Source of the DNA: Scenedesmus sp. ARA3
Taxonomy: Eukaryota > Chlorophyta > Chlorophyceae > Sphaeropleales > Scenedesmaceae
Assembly (NCBI GenBank): GCA_004335835.1
Contig: RWJK01001146.1
Location: 1-64,000, forward strand
Direction: 5' to 3'
DNA length: 64,000 nt
In this document: one piece after another, positions 49,401 through 59,363 of the stretch
Numbering within the stretch: the stretch's first letter is position 1
Layout of the letters: the number at the start of each line of letters is the position of its first letter
The notes under the pieces: generated by a model
What the model was told of the DNA's origin: nothing
What the model saw: the letters and a program-made list of their open reading frames with translations, nothing else
Database searches by the model: none
Translations under genes and position numbers: made by a program

Positions 49401-51190
49401 GGAGGAGGTGTTGTGCAAGTTGCTGTAAGAGAGCATGGTGTGTGTGTTGGCTGATGTCCATCAACAGCTGAGTCTGTGTTGCTCTGCCACAGCACGCCAA
49501 CAAACCGCGGCTGTCGGCACAACACAGGCTGCTGCTGCAGCACCTGCTGCCTCACCTGTGCCGCCGCTTCTCTGCCAGTGCGCGCATGTCCATGACATTC
49601 CAGTCGGGGTTTGGATCTAGACGCTCCATGGGCATCTCCTCCTGCAAGGCAGCAGCAGCAGCAGCAGCATAGTCAAAATCAGATGCAGAACATGCCATAT
49701 ACAGGGCCTTGTAATGTGGGCGGTACATTTGGGCAGGTCACAGACATATGCACGCACGCTAAGTGGGTGAGATGGCTGCAGTGCATGCTGTAGTGCGCCT
49801 GTGCGGGGCGTGCAGGGGTTGCAGCCACACTGTTGTTGACAAACACTGAAAAAGAGCCTGGCATTGGCTCGAAAACGGGCTGTGTTCCCGTCGTGTAACA
49901 CACAAATCATGACAGCCCCAAAGGCTGCTGAGCAGTGCTTCCATGAGCTGCTGCAAATGAGCCTGCCTCCTGGTTGCCAGCTGGCGCTGCAGCTGCAGAT
50001 GGGATGATGACGCGTCCATTGCACGCAGCGGCACCCTTGGATAAACAGCACGCTGCATCTCAGCTGCTGCTGCTCACTCACTCGCCAGTCTGCTTAGTGA
50101 AGACCTCAGGCACTCTTGCCTGCCTGCCACAACCAGACAGAAGCTGCTGTATCAAAGCTGGTCAAAGAGCAGGTGCTGCTGCTGCTGCTGCTGCTGCTCA
50201 TGTTGCTGCTGCCGCCACGCACCGCATACTGGAAGGAGTTGGTGTAGCTCTGGTCGTACGTCTCCGGCGGCCGCACGCGCGGGCCGATCATCTGCTCCAC
50301 GACTGTGCGCTTGCGCAGGCTGCCCAGCTGCTGGATGAGCGAGTCTGTGCAGGGTTTGCAGCAGCAGCACATGCAACCGTACAAGCAAGAAACGGCGGCG
50401 AATCAGCGACAGGTCAGCGGCAGCGCTGCCACGTCCGGTTTGAGGACACGCATGTGCAACAGGCTGCAGCTGCTTTGCATGTAGAGCCCACAGCTTGCGC
50501 AGGCTGCGGCTGTCAGCACCTAGCTTGGAATGCAGCTGCCGACTTGATGCACACACAGAGCAGGTGGTGCATTGCCACTGCAGCTGACAGTTAGACACAA
50601 ACAAGGCGGCATTGATTCAGCTGCTGCTGTGCCTGCAATGCAGCAGCAGTAGCTGACGCTGCCATTGTATGCAGTGCCAGCAGTACCCCCAGCAGCACTG
50701 ATCAATGCTGACTGCTGCCTAGCTGCGCAGTCAAGCCAGCATAAATGCATTTTGAGCAGAAACCGGATAACTGTCACTAGCGGCAGCCCTACTCACATGC
50801 GCGGTTGATGGCCTGCATGCTCTGGTCTGCTGGCGAGGCATCCTCCTCCTCTATGTCCAAAATGTCTTCGCTTTCGTACCAGAACTCCTCCCAGTTTGTT
50901 ACTCGGCTGACCCACGCCTCATCCTCGTAATCTGGGTACACGTTGTTGATGTCCACCATGCGTTCATAAGGGTTGTCTCCCTGGCTAGGGTCCTGCTCCA
51001 AGTCATCCTCCTCATCCAGCTCATCTAGCTCTGCTGCGCGACATATCTGCGAGATGGGTCGTCTAAGCTGCGTTTGATGCCTAGGAGCTGCTGCTGATGT
51101 TGTGCTGCGGCGTGGGCGGGCCACAAACGGCCTTGCTGCATAAGAGCAGCTGGCCTGGCTGCTTGAGGCCAGCCGCTGCCGCAGCTGCAT
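47412..51190 (-). CDS. Unrecognised acidic protein, probably plastid-targeted
   Basis: I do not recognise the family. Six exons in phase: 51190-50797, 50344-50223, 49641-49556, 49301-49097, 48504-48315, 47836-47412, giving 473 aa. The first about 50 residues (MQLRQRLASSSQASCSYAA, then Arg/Ser/Ala-rich with few acids) look like a chloroplast transit peptide. Then come an acidic linker (ELDELDEEDDLEQD), aromatic-rich conserved-looking stretches (NPYERMVDINNVYPDYEDEA, VTNWEEFWYESEDI), a central basic part (LRKRTVVEQMIGPRVRPPET, NPDWNVMDMRALAEKRRHR), WIREGETWSHEQIMDLIVGG, FNAGGVHAVPETEDFIKAIG and a Glu-rich tail. There is no membrane segment. The length and style recall plastid gene-expression proteins, but that is a guess. 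An alternative start nine codons upstream (51217) is possible. Intron 3 ends in 31 CTG units. Confidence 0.75.
48568..48795. repeat. Minisatellite, about 3.5 units of 64-68 bp
   Basis: Units start at about 48568, 48636, 48700 and 48768 with GGCAGGCTGGTGAGGGATGG and variants. They share CTGCAGTGCGGTT in the middle. The array lies inside intron 4 of the acidic-protein gene and is not coding. Confidence 0.85.
49305..49397. repeat. Pure (CAG/CTG)31 microsatellite at a 3' splice site
   Basis: 93 bp, 31 uninterrupted triplets. In the sense of the minus-strand gene it reads CTG and ends within a few bases of the exon 4 acceptor at 49301/49302, replacing the polypyrimidine tract. It is the longest pure triplet tract in the window. 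Confidence 0.97.
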
Positions 51191-52054
51191 CCCGCTGCGT
51201 GTGTCGCAACTTGTCAAACCAATGAGGTAGTTGATCAGGCAAGCAAACTATAACCTAGCGTGAAACGAGACTCCACGGAATGGGACGGCTGCTACGGACT
51301 TGCAAGCATCTTCAGTGCTTCAAATCAAATAAATGTAAAGTTGTCTGTGCTGAATGTTGAGACCCATTTGCCTAAAGTTGGCAGTAACAGGGTTTCGACA
51401 CCAGCAGCAGCAGTGGCAGCAGCAGCAGGACTGGCCACAGCCTGCCACCTCTGGTGCTTGACTTGAGCATTCCGGCCGAAAGTAGGCAAAATGTGCACTT
51501 AGCAGCTTCAAGGCGCCTGCCAGAAAGTCGCATACGCCTGGTCAATCTGCCGTGTTGACTGGCGCAGCACTGCTGGGTCAGCTGACTGCAGGAAGAACCC
51601 GAAGCAACAGACCAAGAATGACCTGCAGCCTGAACGCGCAAGCATGCTGTTACGTGCAAGCACCACAAAGTCTGAAACGTGCTTTGCATCTCCAAGGAAC
51701 GCACGCTTTCCTAGCTAACGTGCCCCACACAAACCATGGACAAAGGCACCGGCACCAGGCCTACGCATGTGTCCGCTGCATCCTGCTAAAAAGCAGGAGT
51801 GGGACATTGCATTTGTTCAAACAATCGAAGAAACCAGCAACAAGAAGACCACACTGTTCACCAGCAGTGATATATGCTTATAAATGTGTGCACAGCATTG
51901 CAGGAAGTTCACCAAGGATGCATGCAAGGATTGAGTTCTGACAGATGTGGTGCTCAGCCGGATCATTGCAGTGCATCCTGCTATTTGGATGAGTAACACG
52001 ATGCGTGCCCTTGCCACCATCCTAGCACCAGCGATGTACCGTGCGCTAAGCATC
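51191..52054. promoter_or_regulatory. Upstream region of the acidic-protein gene and 3' flank of the DHHC gene
   Basis: Both genes run on the minus strand, so this 864 bp carries the promoter of the acidic-protein gene next to 51190 and the 3' untranslated region of the palmitoyltransferase next to 52055. No gene or named element is visible. Confidence 0.4.
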
Positions 52055-52174
52055 CTATATAGCTGAAGCCGGCATGTGCAGCTGCAAGCCCTCTCTACTG
52101 TTGCCACCACTGCTGCTCTGCCAACTGCTGCTCCCATCATCAGCAGCTGCTGCTGCTGGCGCTGCTCCTACTGG

Positions 52175-52210
<36 letters not shown>

Positions 52211-52904
52211 CCCATCCTCAGCCGGCAGTGCCCGCCAGGTGTGCTGCTTGCGCAGCAGCACAGGCCCGCAGCAGACGCGCCGCCACGCTGCCAGCAGCTG
52301 GCACGGGCTGCGCGCCCCGGGGCAGCAGGGCGCGTTGCGGCACAGCTGCCTGTCTGTCAGCAGGTCCTTGGTTGTTATGTCTGCGCCAAACAAGGAAATG
52401 CAGCAAGGCATGTGCGCGTTTGCGGCTGAGTCGGCTTTTGTGCAGTTGCACGCGTGACCAGGCGCATACGCTGCTCACACACAGCAGCTCCCCTGTCAAC
52501 GTCTGGTGGAAGATTACAAGTCTAGCAGGCATCATCGCCATGTCGGCCAGCATATCAGGTCCCCCCACGCTGCAATGTGCTGCAGCCTCAAGCATCAATT
52601 GTGTGTGATGAAGCAGTACTCACAGGAAAACACAGTACCATCTAGATGCAGCTGCGCCACCAGCACCTGCTGCTGCTCCAGCTGCTGCTGCTGCTGCTCA
52701 CAGCAGATGCCGCAGCCATATTTGGCACCAGCTTGGCGGCACGTGCCAGTGCTGCTTATCACACTGCTGCTGCTGCTGCTGCTCACCAAGGATGATTGCC
52801 AAGCAGTGGCTGGTGCCAAACAGCAGCACCGTGGCGTGGTAGCCATACACCACGCACAGGAAGATGAGCAGCAAGTTTTCCACACCCATCCACACGCCAG
52901 GCCT

Positions 52905-52956
<52 letters not shown>

Positions 52957-54377
52957 CAGCAGGCAGGCAGACGCATCGCGCCGTTTGCGTCAAGTGCAAC
53001 ATGGTCCTGAGGATTATGCAGCCAGACCCTGCAGCTAGCTGGCACCTGCCGGCTGCTGTCATTATCCGCAGCCAACTGCAGGCACAAGCAGCAGCCAGGT
53101 TGTGCGCACAGTGAGCTGCAAACCGCTGCTTCATCCCTGAAGGAGCTTGAGCAGCATGCATCCGCATCTGCAGCTGCAGTGCCTGCACCCGCACAGCTGC
53201 AACATCACGCAGTGCCTACTGTGCTTTGATAAGCAGCAAGCAGCGCATTGCTGCCCCCTTGCCTGCTGCTGCTGCTGCTACTGCTGCTGCTGCCGCTGCT
53301 GCAGCTGCAGCATGCTCTCACTCTGGCAGTCCCCGCAGCCGCAGCCGCCACAGGCCGCCTCCCAGCAGCAGCAGGCAGCCGGCCTGTGCTGCCACCAGGA
53401 AGCCAGCAAAGAACCTGTGGTTGCGCAGCGCAATGCAGTTGCCCACGACGCCGCAGTGGTGATCCCAGCGCTCCTGGGGCAGCACCATGGGTCAGGGCAG
53501 GCAGCAACATGGGTTAATACATGCAGTGCCAAATGCAGCAAGCAGTGCAATTGGTACTACAGGGCAACCAGGCAGTGGGAGAGGCAGGGTAAAGCAGGAC
53601 ACAAGGCAAGGAAGGCAGTACACTGGGTGGTGCACCTCTGAAGCCACTACTGCAGCACCTGGCACACTGCAGTGGCAGCGTTGCGCGATGCTACAAGCAT
53701 ACAACGGCCTGAAGCAGCTGAGACGAGCGCAGATACGCCAGCGCAGTCACAGCTTGCCTGCCAGCTGTGCCTGGATGAGATGTGCAGCTGTGTGCCGCCT
53801 GTTGCTGCTGCTGCAGCACTAGCCAGCTCTACAACTAGCCAGACGCCTACACAGGCTCCCTCCAGCTCAACTGCTAGGTCATATTTCTTCCCTTGCCATC
53901 CCAGCAATGGCAGCTGTGCATCTGATCAACAACAACAGCAGCAACGCCAGCACCTCACCATGCACACGCCGCAGGTGCTGCAGTGGTGTGAGCGTGGCGG
54001 CCTCCAGATGTGGCAGGTGCTGCAGTACTTGGCGTACTGCCCTGCAGCACCTGAGCCTGTACTGCCCTGCCGGCCTACAGGAGCCTGCTGCTGGCGTTTC
54101 ATCCATGTGCCGCGGCCGTCCCTGCTGTACAGGTGGCCCTCAGGCACGGGCAGCCCTGACTCCAGCGCCTCCACCAGGGGGTCTGATGGTGAACCACAAG
54201 CACCAAAACAGCACGCACCAGAGAACAGCAGCAGCAGCAGCAGCAGCAGCAACAGTGAGAGGCAGCCCTGACTCCAGCGCCTCCACCAGAGGGTCTAAAA
54301 GCAGTGCAAGCATGAGGCAGCATGCAAATGTCAGCACAGCATGCATGCATGCCAGCAGCAGCAGGTGCACCAGCAGT

Positions 54378-54427
<50 letters not shown>

Positions 54428-55809
54428 CCAGAGACAGCCCTGACTCCAGTCGCCTCCAGAAGCGGGTCTGGTGGTGAACCACGAGCATCAAAACAGCATG
54501 CACAAGAGCAGCAGCAACAGTGAGAGGTAGCCCTGACTCCAGCGCCTGCACCAGGGGGTCTGAGGCAGTGCAAGCATAAGGCAGCATAAGACAGTACGAA
54601 AACGTCAGCGCACCATGCCAGCAGCAGAGCCACCCACACATCCACCTGCCATCAACACCATCGCACATGCCCAGACTAGCACCTAGATGATCGCTGGGCT
54701 TGCTGCGTGATGCAGTCCAGCTGGCGCTGCTGCTGCTGCTGCTGCTGGTGCTGCTGCTGGTCACCTTGCCAGGCAGCAGCTGCTGCTGCTGCTGGTGCTG
54801 CTGCTGGTCACCTTGCGAGGCAGCAGCTGCTGCTGCTGCTGCTGCTCACCTTGCGAGGCAGCAGCTGCTGCTCACCTTGCGAGGCAGCTGCTGCTGCTGC
54901 TGCTGCTCACCTTGCGAGGCAGCAGCTGCTGCTGCTGCTCACCTTGCGAGGCAGCTGCTGCTGCTGCTGCTGCTGCTCACCTTGCGAGGCAGCAGCTGCT
55001 GCTGTTGCTGCTCACCTTGCGAGGCAGCAGGTATGAGTGCCCCTGGGTCAGTCAGGAAGGTGAGCCACAGCTGCCCCACTGCTGCTAGGCCTGCTGCAGC
55101 CACCAGCAGCTGGTACCACCAGGGCAGCCCCTTCACCCTGCCAGGTGGGGTGACACAACAACACAGAGAGATTGCAATTGTGAGCAAGCAAGCAGGCTCG
55201 CAACACATCCTAGTGGGGGATAGCAGTTGACAAAATGGTAAGAGTGTGTATTTGAGGTGGGGGTGCGGGGCAGCAGGGCGGTCAGTGGTGCTGCTGCTGC
55301 TGTTGCAGTACTCTTGGTCATGCTTGCAGCGCCAAAGAACGCTCCTCATCTACACCAGCATACTCTGCTGCAGCTGGTTGTGTCGGCAATGGTAATAGCA
55401 TTGTTTGCCGCATGAGCTGCTGAGTGAGGTGCAGCTGCCGGCTGAGAGCAGCTGCCAGCAAGCAAGCCGTTGCACTGCTGCTGCACACAGCAGAGGCATG
55501 CGGGGTGCAGCCACTCACCCCAGCAAGAATCCAGATAGCAGGAAGACGCAGATGACAATGGAGAGCGCTGCAAGGCATCAACAACGACGTCAGTCAGGTC
55601 CAGCATGTTGTTCCATCAGCTGCTGTTTGCTCATGGCAGACTAGCTGCTGCGTGATGTTGGAAAGCAGGCAGCTCGTGCTGCAGCGGTATGCCTGACATG
55701 CTGGTGCAACGGCACTTGCTCTGCTGCTGCAGCAGCTGCTGTTGCACTGCTCACCAATAGGTCCAATCAAGGGGCTGTCCCAGCAGGCAGAGCTGCTACG
55801 CCTCTGCAT
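52055..55809 (-). CDS. DHHC-type protein S-palmitoyltransferase
   Basis: Attaches palmitate to cysteines of membrane proteins by a two-step thioester mechanism. Seven exons in phase: 55809-55755, 55567-55519, 55137-55016, 54182-53959, 53473-53322, 52902-52787, 52380-52055, giving 347 aa. Membrane segments: LSIVICVFLLSGFLLG (about 20-35), YQLLVAAAGLAAVGQLWLTF (about 43-62), a segment after the cysteine-rich domain (AGFLVAAQAGCLLLLGGGLW) and LLLIFLCVVYGYHATVLL. A DPG motif follows the second. The cysteine-rich domain has CSTCHIWRPPRSHHC, CGVC, then DHHC and VGNC (DHHCGVVGNC, Gly where Pro is usual). The C-terminal TTxE motif is TTKD. The tail is Ala-rich. The start ATG is the only one in frame after an upstream stop. 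Introns 3 and 5 carry repeat arrays at the splice sites. Confidence 0.88.
52906..52953. repeat. (CAG/CTG)16 microsatellite at a 3' splice site
   Basis: Sixteen pure triplets, CTG in the sense of the DHHC gene, ending a few bases before the exon 6 acceptor at 52902/52903. More imperfect triplets follow to about 52962. Confidence 0.95.
54145..54600 (-). repeat. Four-unit array of the head of DHHC exon 4
   Basis: The real exon head (54182 leftwards, DPLVEALESGLP) is preceded in the intron by three partial copies with acceptors at about 54294, 54467 and 54559. They read DPLVEALESGLP, DPLLEATGVR-type (shifted by an indel) and DPLVQALESGLP. Each copy leaves exon homology after about 36 bp and continues into CTG triplets. 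Flanking intron sequence (GTGGTGAACCAC.AGCA) is copied too, so the array is a segmental tandem repeat of acceptor plus exon head. Confidence 0.9.
54761..55035 (-). repeat. Eight-copy minisatellite of a splice donor (end of DHHC exon 3)
   Basis: The exon 3 end, GCTGCCTCGCAAG followed by GTGAGC, is repeated with putative exon ends at 55016 (the natural one), 54981, 54943, 54911, 54876, 54850, 54812 and 54765. Units are 26-47 bp, differing mainly in the number of CAG triplets. The last two have GTGACC instead of GTGAGC. Only the first copy is preceded by real coding sequence (LTDPGALIPAAS). Confidence 0.93.
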
Positions 55810-57288
55810 GTGTCTTCCTGGCAGAGTGCTGTTGTTGCTGTACAGTTGCTGCACTCAGTCTGCTCATGCCGGTCTCCGTTGGGTGTTCCGATCGCGTGTT
55901 TCGTCTATAACAATGACTCCAGCTATGAGAAACAGCCCAGCAGGGCTGCACGCGATGGTGCCAGCAGTACACGATGACGCCCAACAGACAGGCGTGCCAG
56001 GCTTGTTTCGTTCAACCGAGGCAGCGGGTTTTACCCAGCAAGCCGACGTTTAATAGCTTAAGAGCCAACAACACGGCAAAACCACTGTCGGGGGAATCGA
56101 GTACAGCCCGAGCATCCGCCTGAAAGGATGTCAGGGGTGCTTTTCGGGTGCAGAGGGGTGGTTTTGCTCAACTGTGCCACGTGTGTGCTGAGGCACAACT
56201 TGGCGTTAGCAACGCAGTTGCTGATAATCTGCACTGCAACCATGAAAGGCGAAAGGTGCATGCGGGTTACAGTGTGCAGCACTGGAAGCTGACTGAGTTT
56301 GAAACCCTGGACGTTGAACGCCATGTCACAAACTAGCACTCCACCCACGTCTGCATGAGACACGAGCATGCATACAGTGCATCCTCTGTCAACCATGTCG
56401 TGTAGCACACCATCCCTGGATCAAGGTTGCAAATCATCAGCCAAAAGAGGCCAGCCAGAGGACCAGGCTGCAAGTCTGTCAGCAAGTAAGCAGCTACCAG
56501 CAGCATGTCAGAGCACACAGCGCTGCTGCAGCGCGCAGCGCGCAAGCGCACCAGCAGACCCCATGCAAATGTGACCACCAGCAACGGGAAAATAAGAACC
56601 GTGACAAACAAAGTAGCTCACAGTGAGCCCAAACATACATGGGTTTGCAGCGTGCACAATCATGGCAACCTCAGTAACCCAGCATGTCCGAACATGCTTC
56701 GGCAGAGGCTAGCATGTCAACACCTCAACCAGGCAGCAGTTAGACACAGCCCAGACTAGCACCGCACATGCCTGCAGTCCCTATCAACAAGTGCTGCTCT
56801 TAACCTCTGGCAGCAAGCAGTGCACACACTACTATGGAGAATCAAAGGATGCACACAACCACAGCTGTGCAGCCTCATCCAGCAACATGCAACCACCAGC
56901 TGTTACATGCCCCGCTGCGCAGCACAGCGCTGCAAGCAATGCCCGGCATGCTATGCGCAACCTCAACACCATGCAGGAGAGACACTATCAAGATACCTCT
57001 GCCCAGCTGTGTGTTCATGTTCTGTAATGACAAGAGGACGGGCATAATGCCACATAAGACTGTGTGACAGATGCTGTGGGCCACTGACGCATGTCATGCA
57101 ACTGCTGCAACTCTGGAAACTAATCACATCATACCACACTAGCAAACCCCGTTCACACTTGTCAACCAACCCAATCGGCTGACGAGCAGCAATCAACCTG
57201 CCAAGCAGCAGCAGCACTCAACCGCGGCGGCGACAGTGTCTGGCCCGCTGCAACCTGGACCAGCTGCAGCATAGCTCAGCAGCCTGCA
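55810..57288. other. Upstream region of DHHC gene and 3' flank of USP gene
   Basis: Both neighbours are on the minus strand. A 23-codon frame starting at 55867 (MSRLSAATVQ) overlaps the DHHC start region out of frame and stops at once, and could be an upstream open frame if transcription starts that far out. Nothing else is recognisable. Confidence 0.4.
56903..56907 (-). terminator. Possible polyadenylation signal TGTAA for the USP gene
   Basis: TGTAA on the minus strand 386 bp beyond the stop codon at 57289. It is a single short motif, so tentative. Confidence 0.35.
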
Positions 57289-59363
57289 TCAGTCACAGTG
57301 CAGCACCAGCACTGGCTGCTTGCAGTGGTGGCAGGCGTAGTTGGTCACACTGCCAATGAAAAACTCCCTGCAAGCACGCAGCAGTAGCAGTAGCAGCAGC
57401 AGCAGCAGTGGCGCATGTCGGACACAGCAGCAGTAACAGCAAGATGCCATGAACCTGCAGCTGCCTGCAGCTGTAGCAACACTGACATAGTCAAGCCAAT
57501 GCAGCAGCCACATGCCAACTACACTATCCATACACACCATATAAACACAGCACAAGCTGCCGCACACACAGAGCACAGCACTTTGCATGCCTCGCTGCTC
57601 ACTTGGTGGTGACTAACGGAATGACTCTGTTCACACGCCCCAAGCTGCCACACACCCGCGCCGAGCTAACATGCATGCCTCTACAATGCGTCGCTGCTCA
57701 CTTGATGGTTCCACGGGAGTGCTTGGCCATGACCACCGCCACAGCATCGATCCCCTCCGCGCGCCTGCACACCAGCGCACCGATGCTGTCGTTGTCCACA
57801 CAGCCGCGCACGATATCCACCTGGTACGGGATCTGCGTGCGACACAGCAGGCGATACAAGCACATGTTCAAGATGGCGCCATATTGTACAGTCATTGTCC
57901 ACCTAGTAGGGGGCCCGCAAGGCACACAGCAGGCAATACCATTGACATGTTTAAGGCGATTCTGTCCTTGTAAAGTCTCTCCATGCAGCCACACATGATG
58001 TGCTCCTTGTGGGGGAGGTGGGCTGCATGCAACACAGCACGCAGCACACCAGCAGAAGTCTGGGCCATACAAATTCAAGTGCTGACTGGCGATTGGGGAC
58101 TAGAGCTCATGCACGAAGGCAGCACAGCAGCGAAGGCGCGGCCGCGCCTCCAGGCTCCTGACGAGTACCCCGCCACACAAGCTGCCTCCATGCATGCGGC
58201 AACCTGCCGCCCAACGCTGCAGCTGCAGCAGCTGCAGCACAACCGGAGCCCCAACTGCTATGTCTGCTGTGTGCTATGATGTTTTTGTATCACGCGTCCA
58301 AAGGTTGTGCATTGCTGCTAGAGCCTGCCGCGCCCATGTGCCCTGCAACTCTGCCCTGGCTTCCTGCAAGTCTGCGCTGAGTTCCTGCAAGTCTGCCCTG
58401 GTGTCCTGCAGTTCTGCCCTGGTTCCTGCAAGTCTGCCATGGTGTCGTGCAGTTCTGCCCTGGTTCCTGCAAGCCTGCCCTGGTTTCCTGCAAGCCGCCT
58501 CACCCGCAGCGTCTCCAGCCGCTTCTCAAAGCGCTCCCTGATGAACTCCTGCGCATGCTCCTCCTGCAGGCGCGGCAAGCAGGAACATGCACAACGCAAC
58601 GACAGGCTGTGAGTAGCGAAGGCGTCGCGTTACAAGTAGGCAGACAATCACGAAGGATGGCGTGTATCACACAGAATGGATGAGCGCTGGATGAAAAAGG
58701 CATCAGTTTGGTTGTGCGTTGACACACGCACACTTGCTTGGGTGGTTGTGTTGCACAATCATAGCTGGAGCTGCTGCCAAAGCGCCAACAATGCTGCTGC
58801 AGCGGTTGTGCATCAAAGTCCATGCTGCAGGCTTGCTATGCACCGCCACTACACCAGCGCACAGTGCTTGGACGTGTGGAATGCAGCCACACTACTGTTC
58901 GGCACTACTGCTGCTGCTACTCTCCCCGTTCCAGGCGAGCAGTAGAGCAGCGTTACACGCTGAAACCTTTTGAACATCGTATTGTGATGCTTTGCATCTC
59001 TGCAAGTTCAGTGTGCAGCAGCTGCTCACCACTTTGCGCTTTGTCTCCTCATCATCCTCAATCACTCCCTCCAGCCCCATGTCAGGTGTGACCACCAGCC
59101 TCCTGCTGGGCGCAATGACGTGCAGTATGTGCACCACATCGCCTGTTGCAGGCAGGTCATGATGTAACCCTTGTGAGCGTCGGATTGCTGCCAGGAGCAA
59201 GCACCAACAGCAGCTTGGAGCAGTAGTGCACGACTGAGCCACGTACGGGCGCACCTTGCCGGTAGAGGTTCTTCACTGTATACTCGAACACTTTGTCTGA
59301 TGATGGGCTCTCGTCCACCGTGAGCAGAATGTTGCGGTGACTGTTTGCAGCTCCTTCCGACAT
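57289..59363 (-). CDS. Universal stress protein (UspA fold)
   Basis: Small nucleotide-binding protein of the universal stress family. Its cellular role cannot be read from sequence. Five exons in phase: 59363-59255, 59142-59030, 58563-58504, 57832-57702, 57367-57289, giving 163 aa, the usual single-domain length. Start MSEGAANSHRNILLTVDESP shows the first beta strand and the conserved Asp of the ATP site. DVVHILHVIAPS is strand 2. A helix, FIRERFEKRLETLR, precedes IPYQVDIVRGCVDNDSIGAL. The ATP-binding signature is intact: VVMAKHSRGTIKEFFIGSVT, followed by NYACHHCKQPVLVLH. No signal peptide is seen. Upstream neighbour on the same strand is zeaxanthin epoxidase, 2.4 kb away. Confidence 0.9.
57840..57960. 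repeat. Imperfect duplication upstream of USP exon 4
   Basis: The block ACACAGCAGGC.ATAC..........ACATGTT.AAG occurs at about 57843-57874 and again at about 57924-57955. The copies have diverged by several substitutions and small indels. The repeat lies in the intron directly before exon 4 on the minus strand. Confidence 0.6.
58345..58498. repeat. Minisatellite of about 20-22 bp units in USP intron 3
   Basis: About seven units alternate TTCCTGCAAGTCTGCCCTGG and TGTCCTGCAGTTCTGCCCTGG. On the gene strand each unit carries GGAA/CAGGGCAGA-type sequence. The array ends immediately next to the exon 3 donor (58499-58504), so again a repeat abuts a splice site. Confidence 0.88.

Noticed and set aside
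54145..55035. Possibility that the DHHC arrays encode extra repeated protein domains
   Set aside because: The exon model without the arrays is in frame from ATG to stop and reproduces the family's DPG and cysteine-rich spacing. The array units shift frame relative to each other.
54700..55230. + strand frames of Cys/Leu/Ala tracts
   Set aside because: They are translations of the splice-donor minisatellite on the wrong strand.
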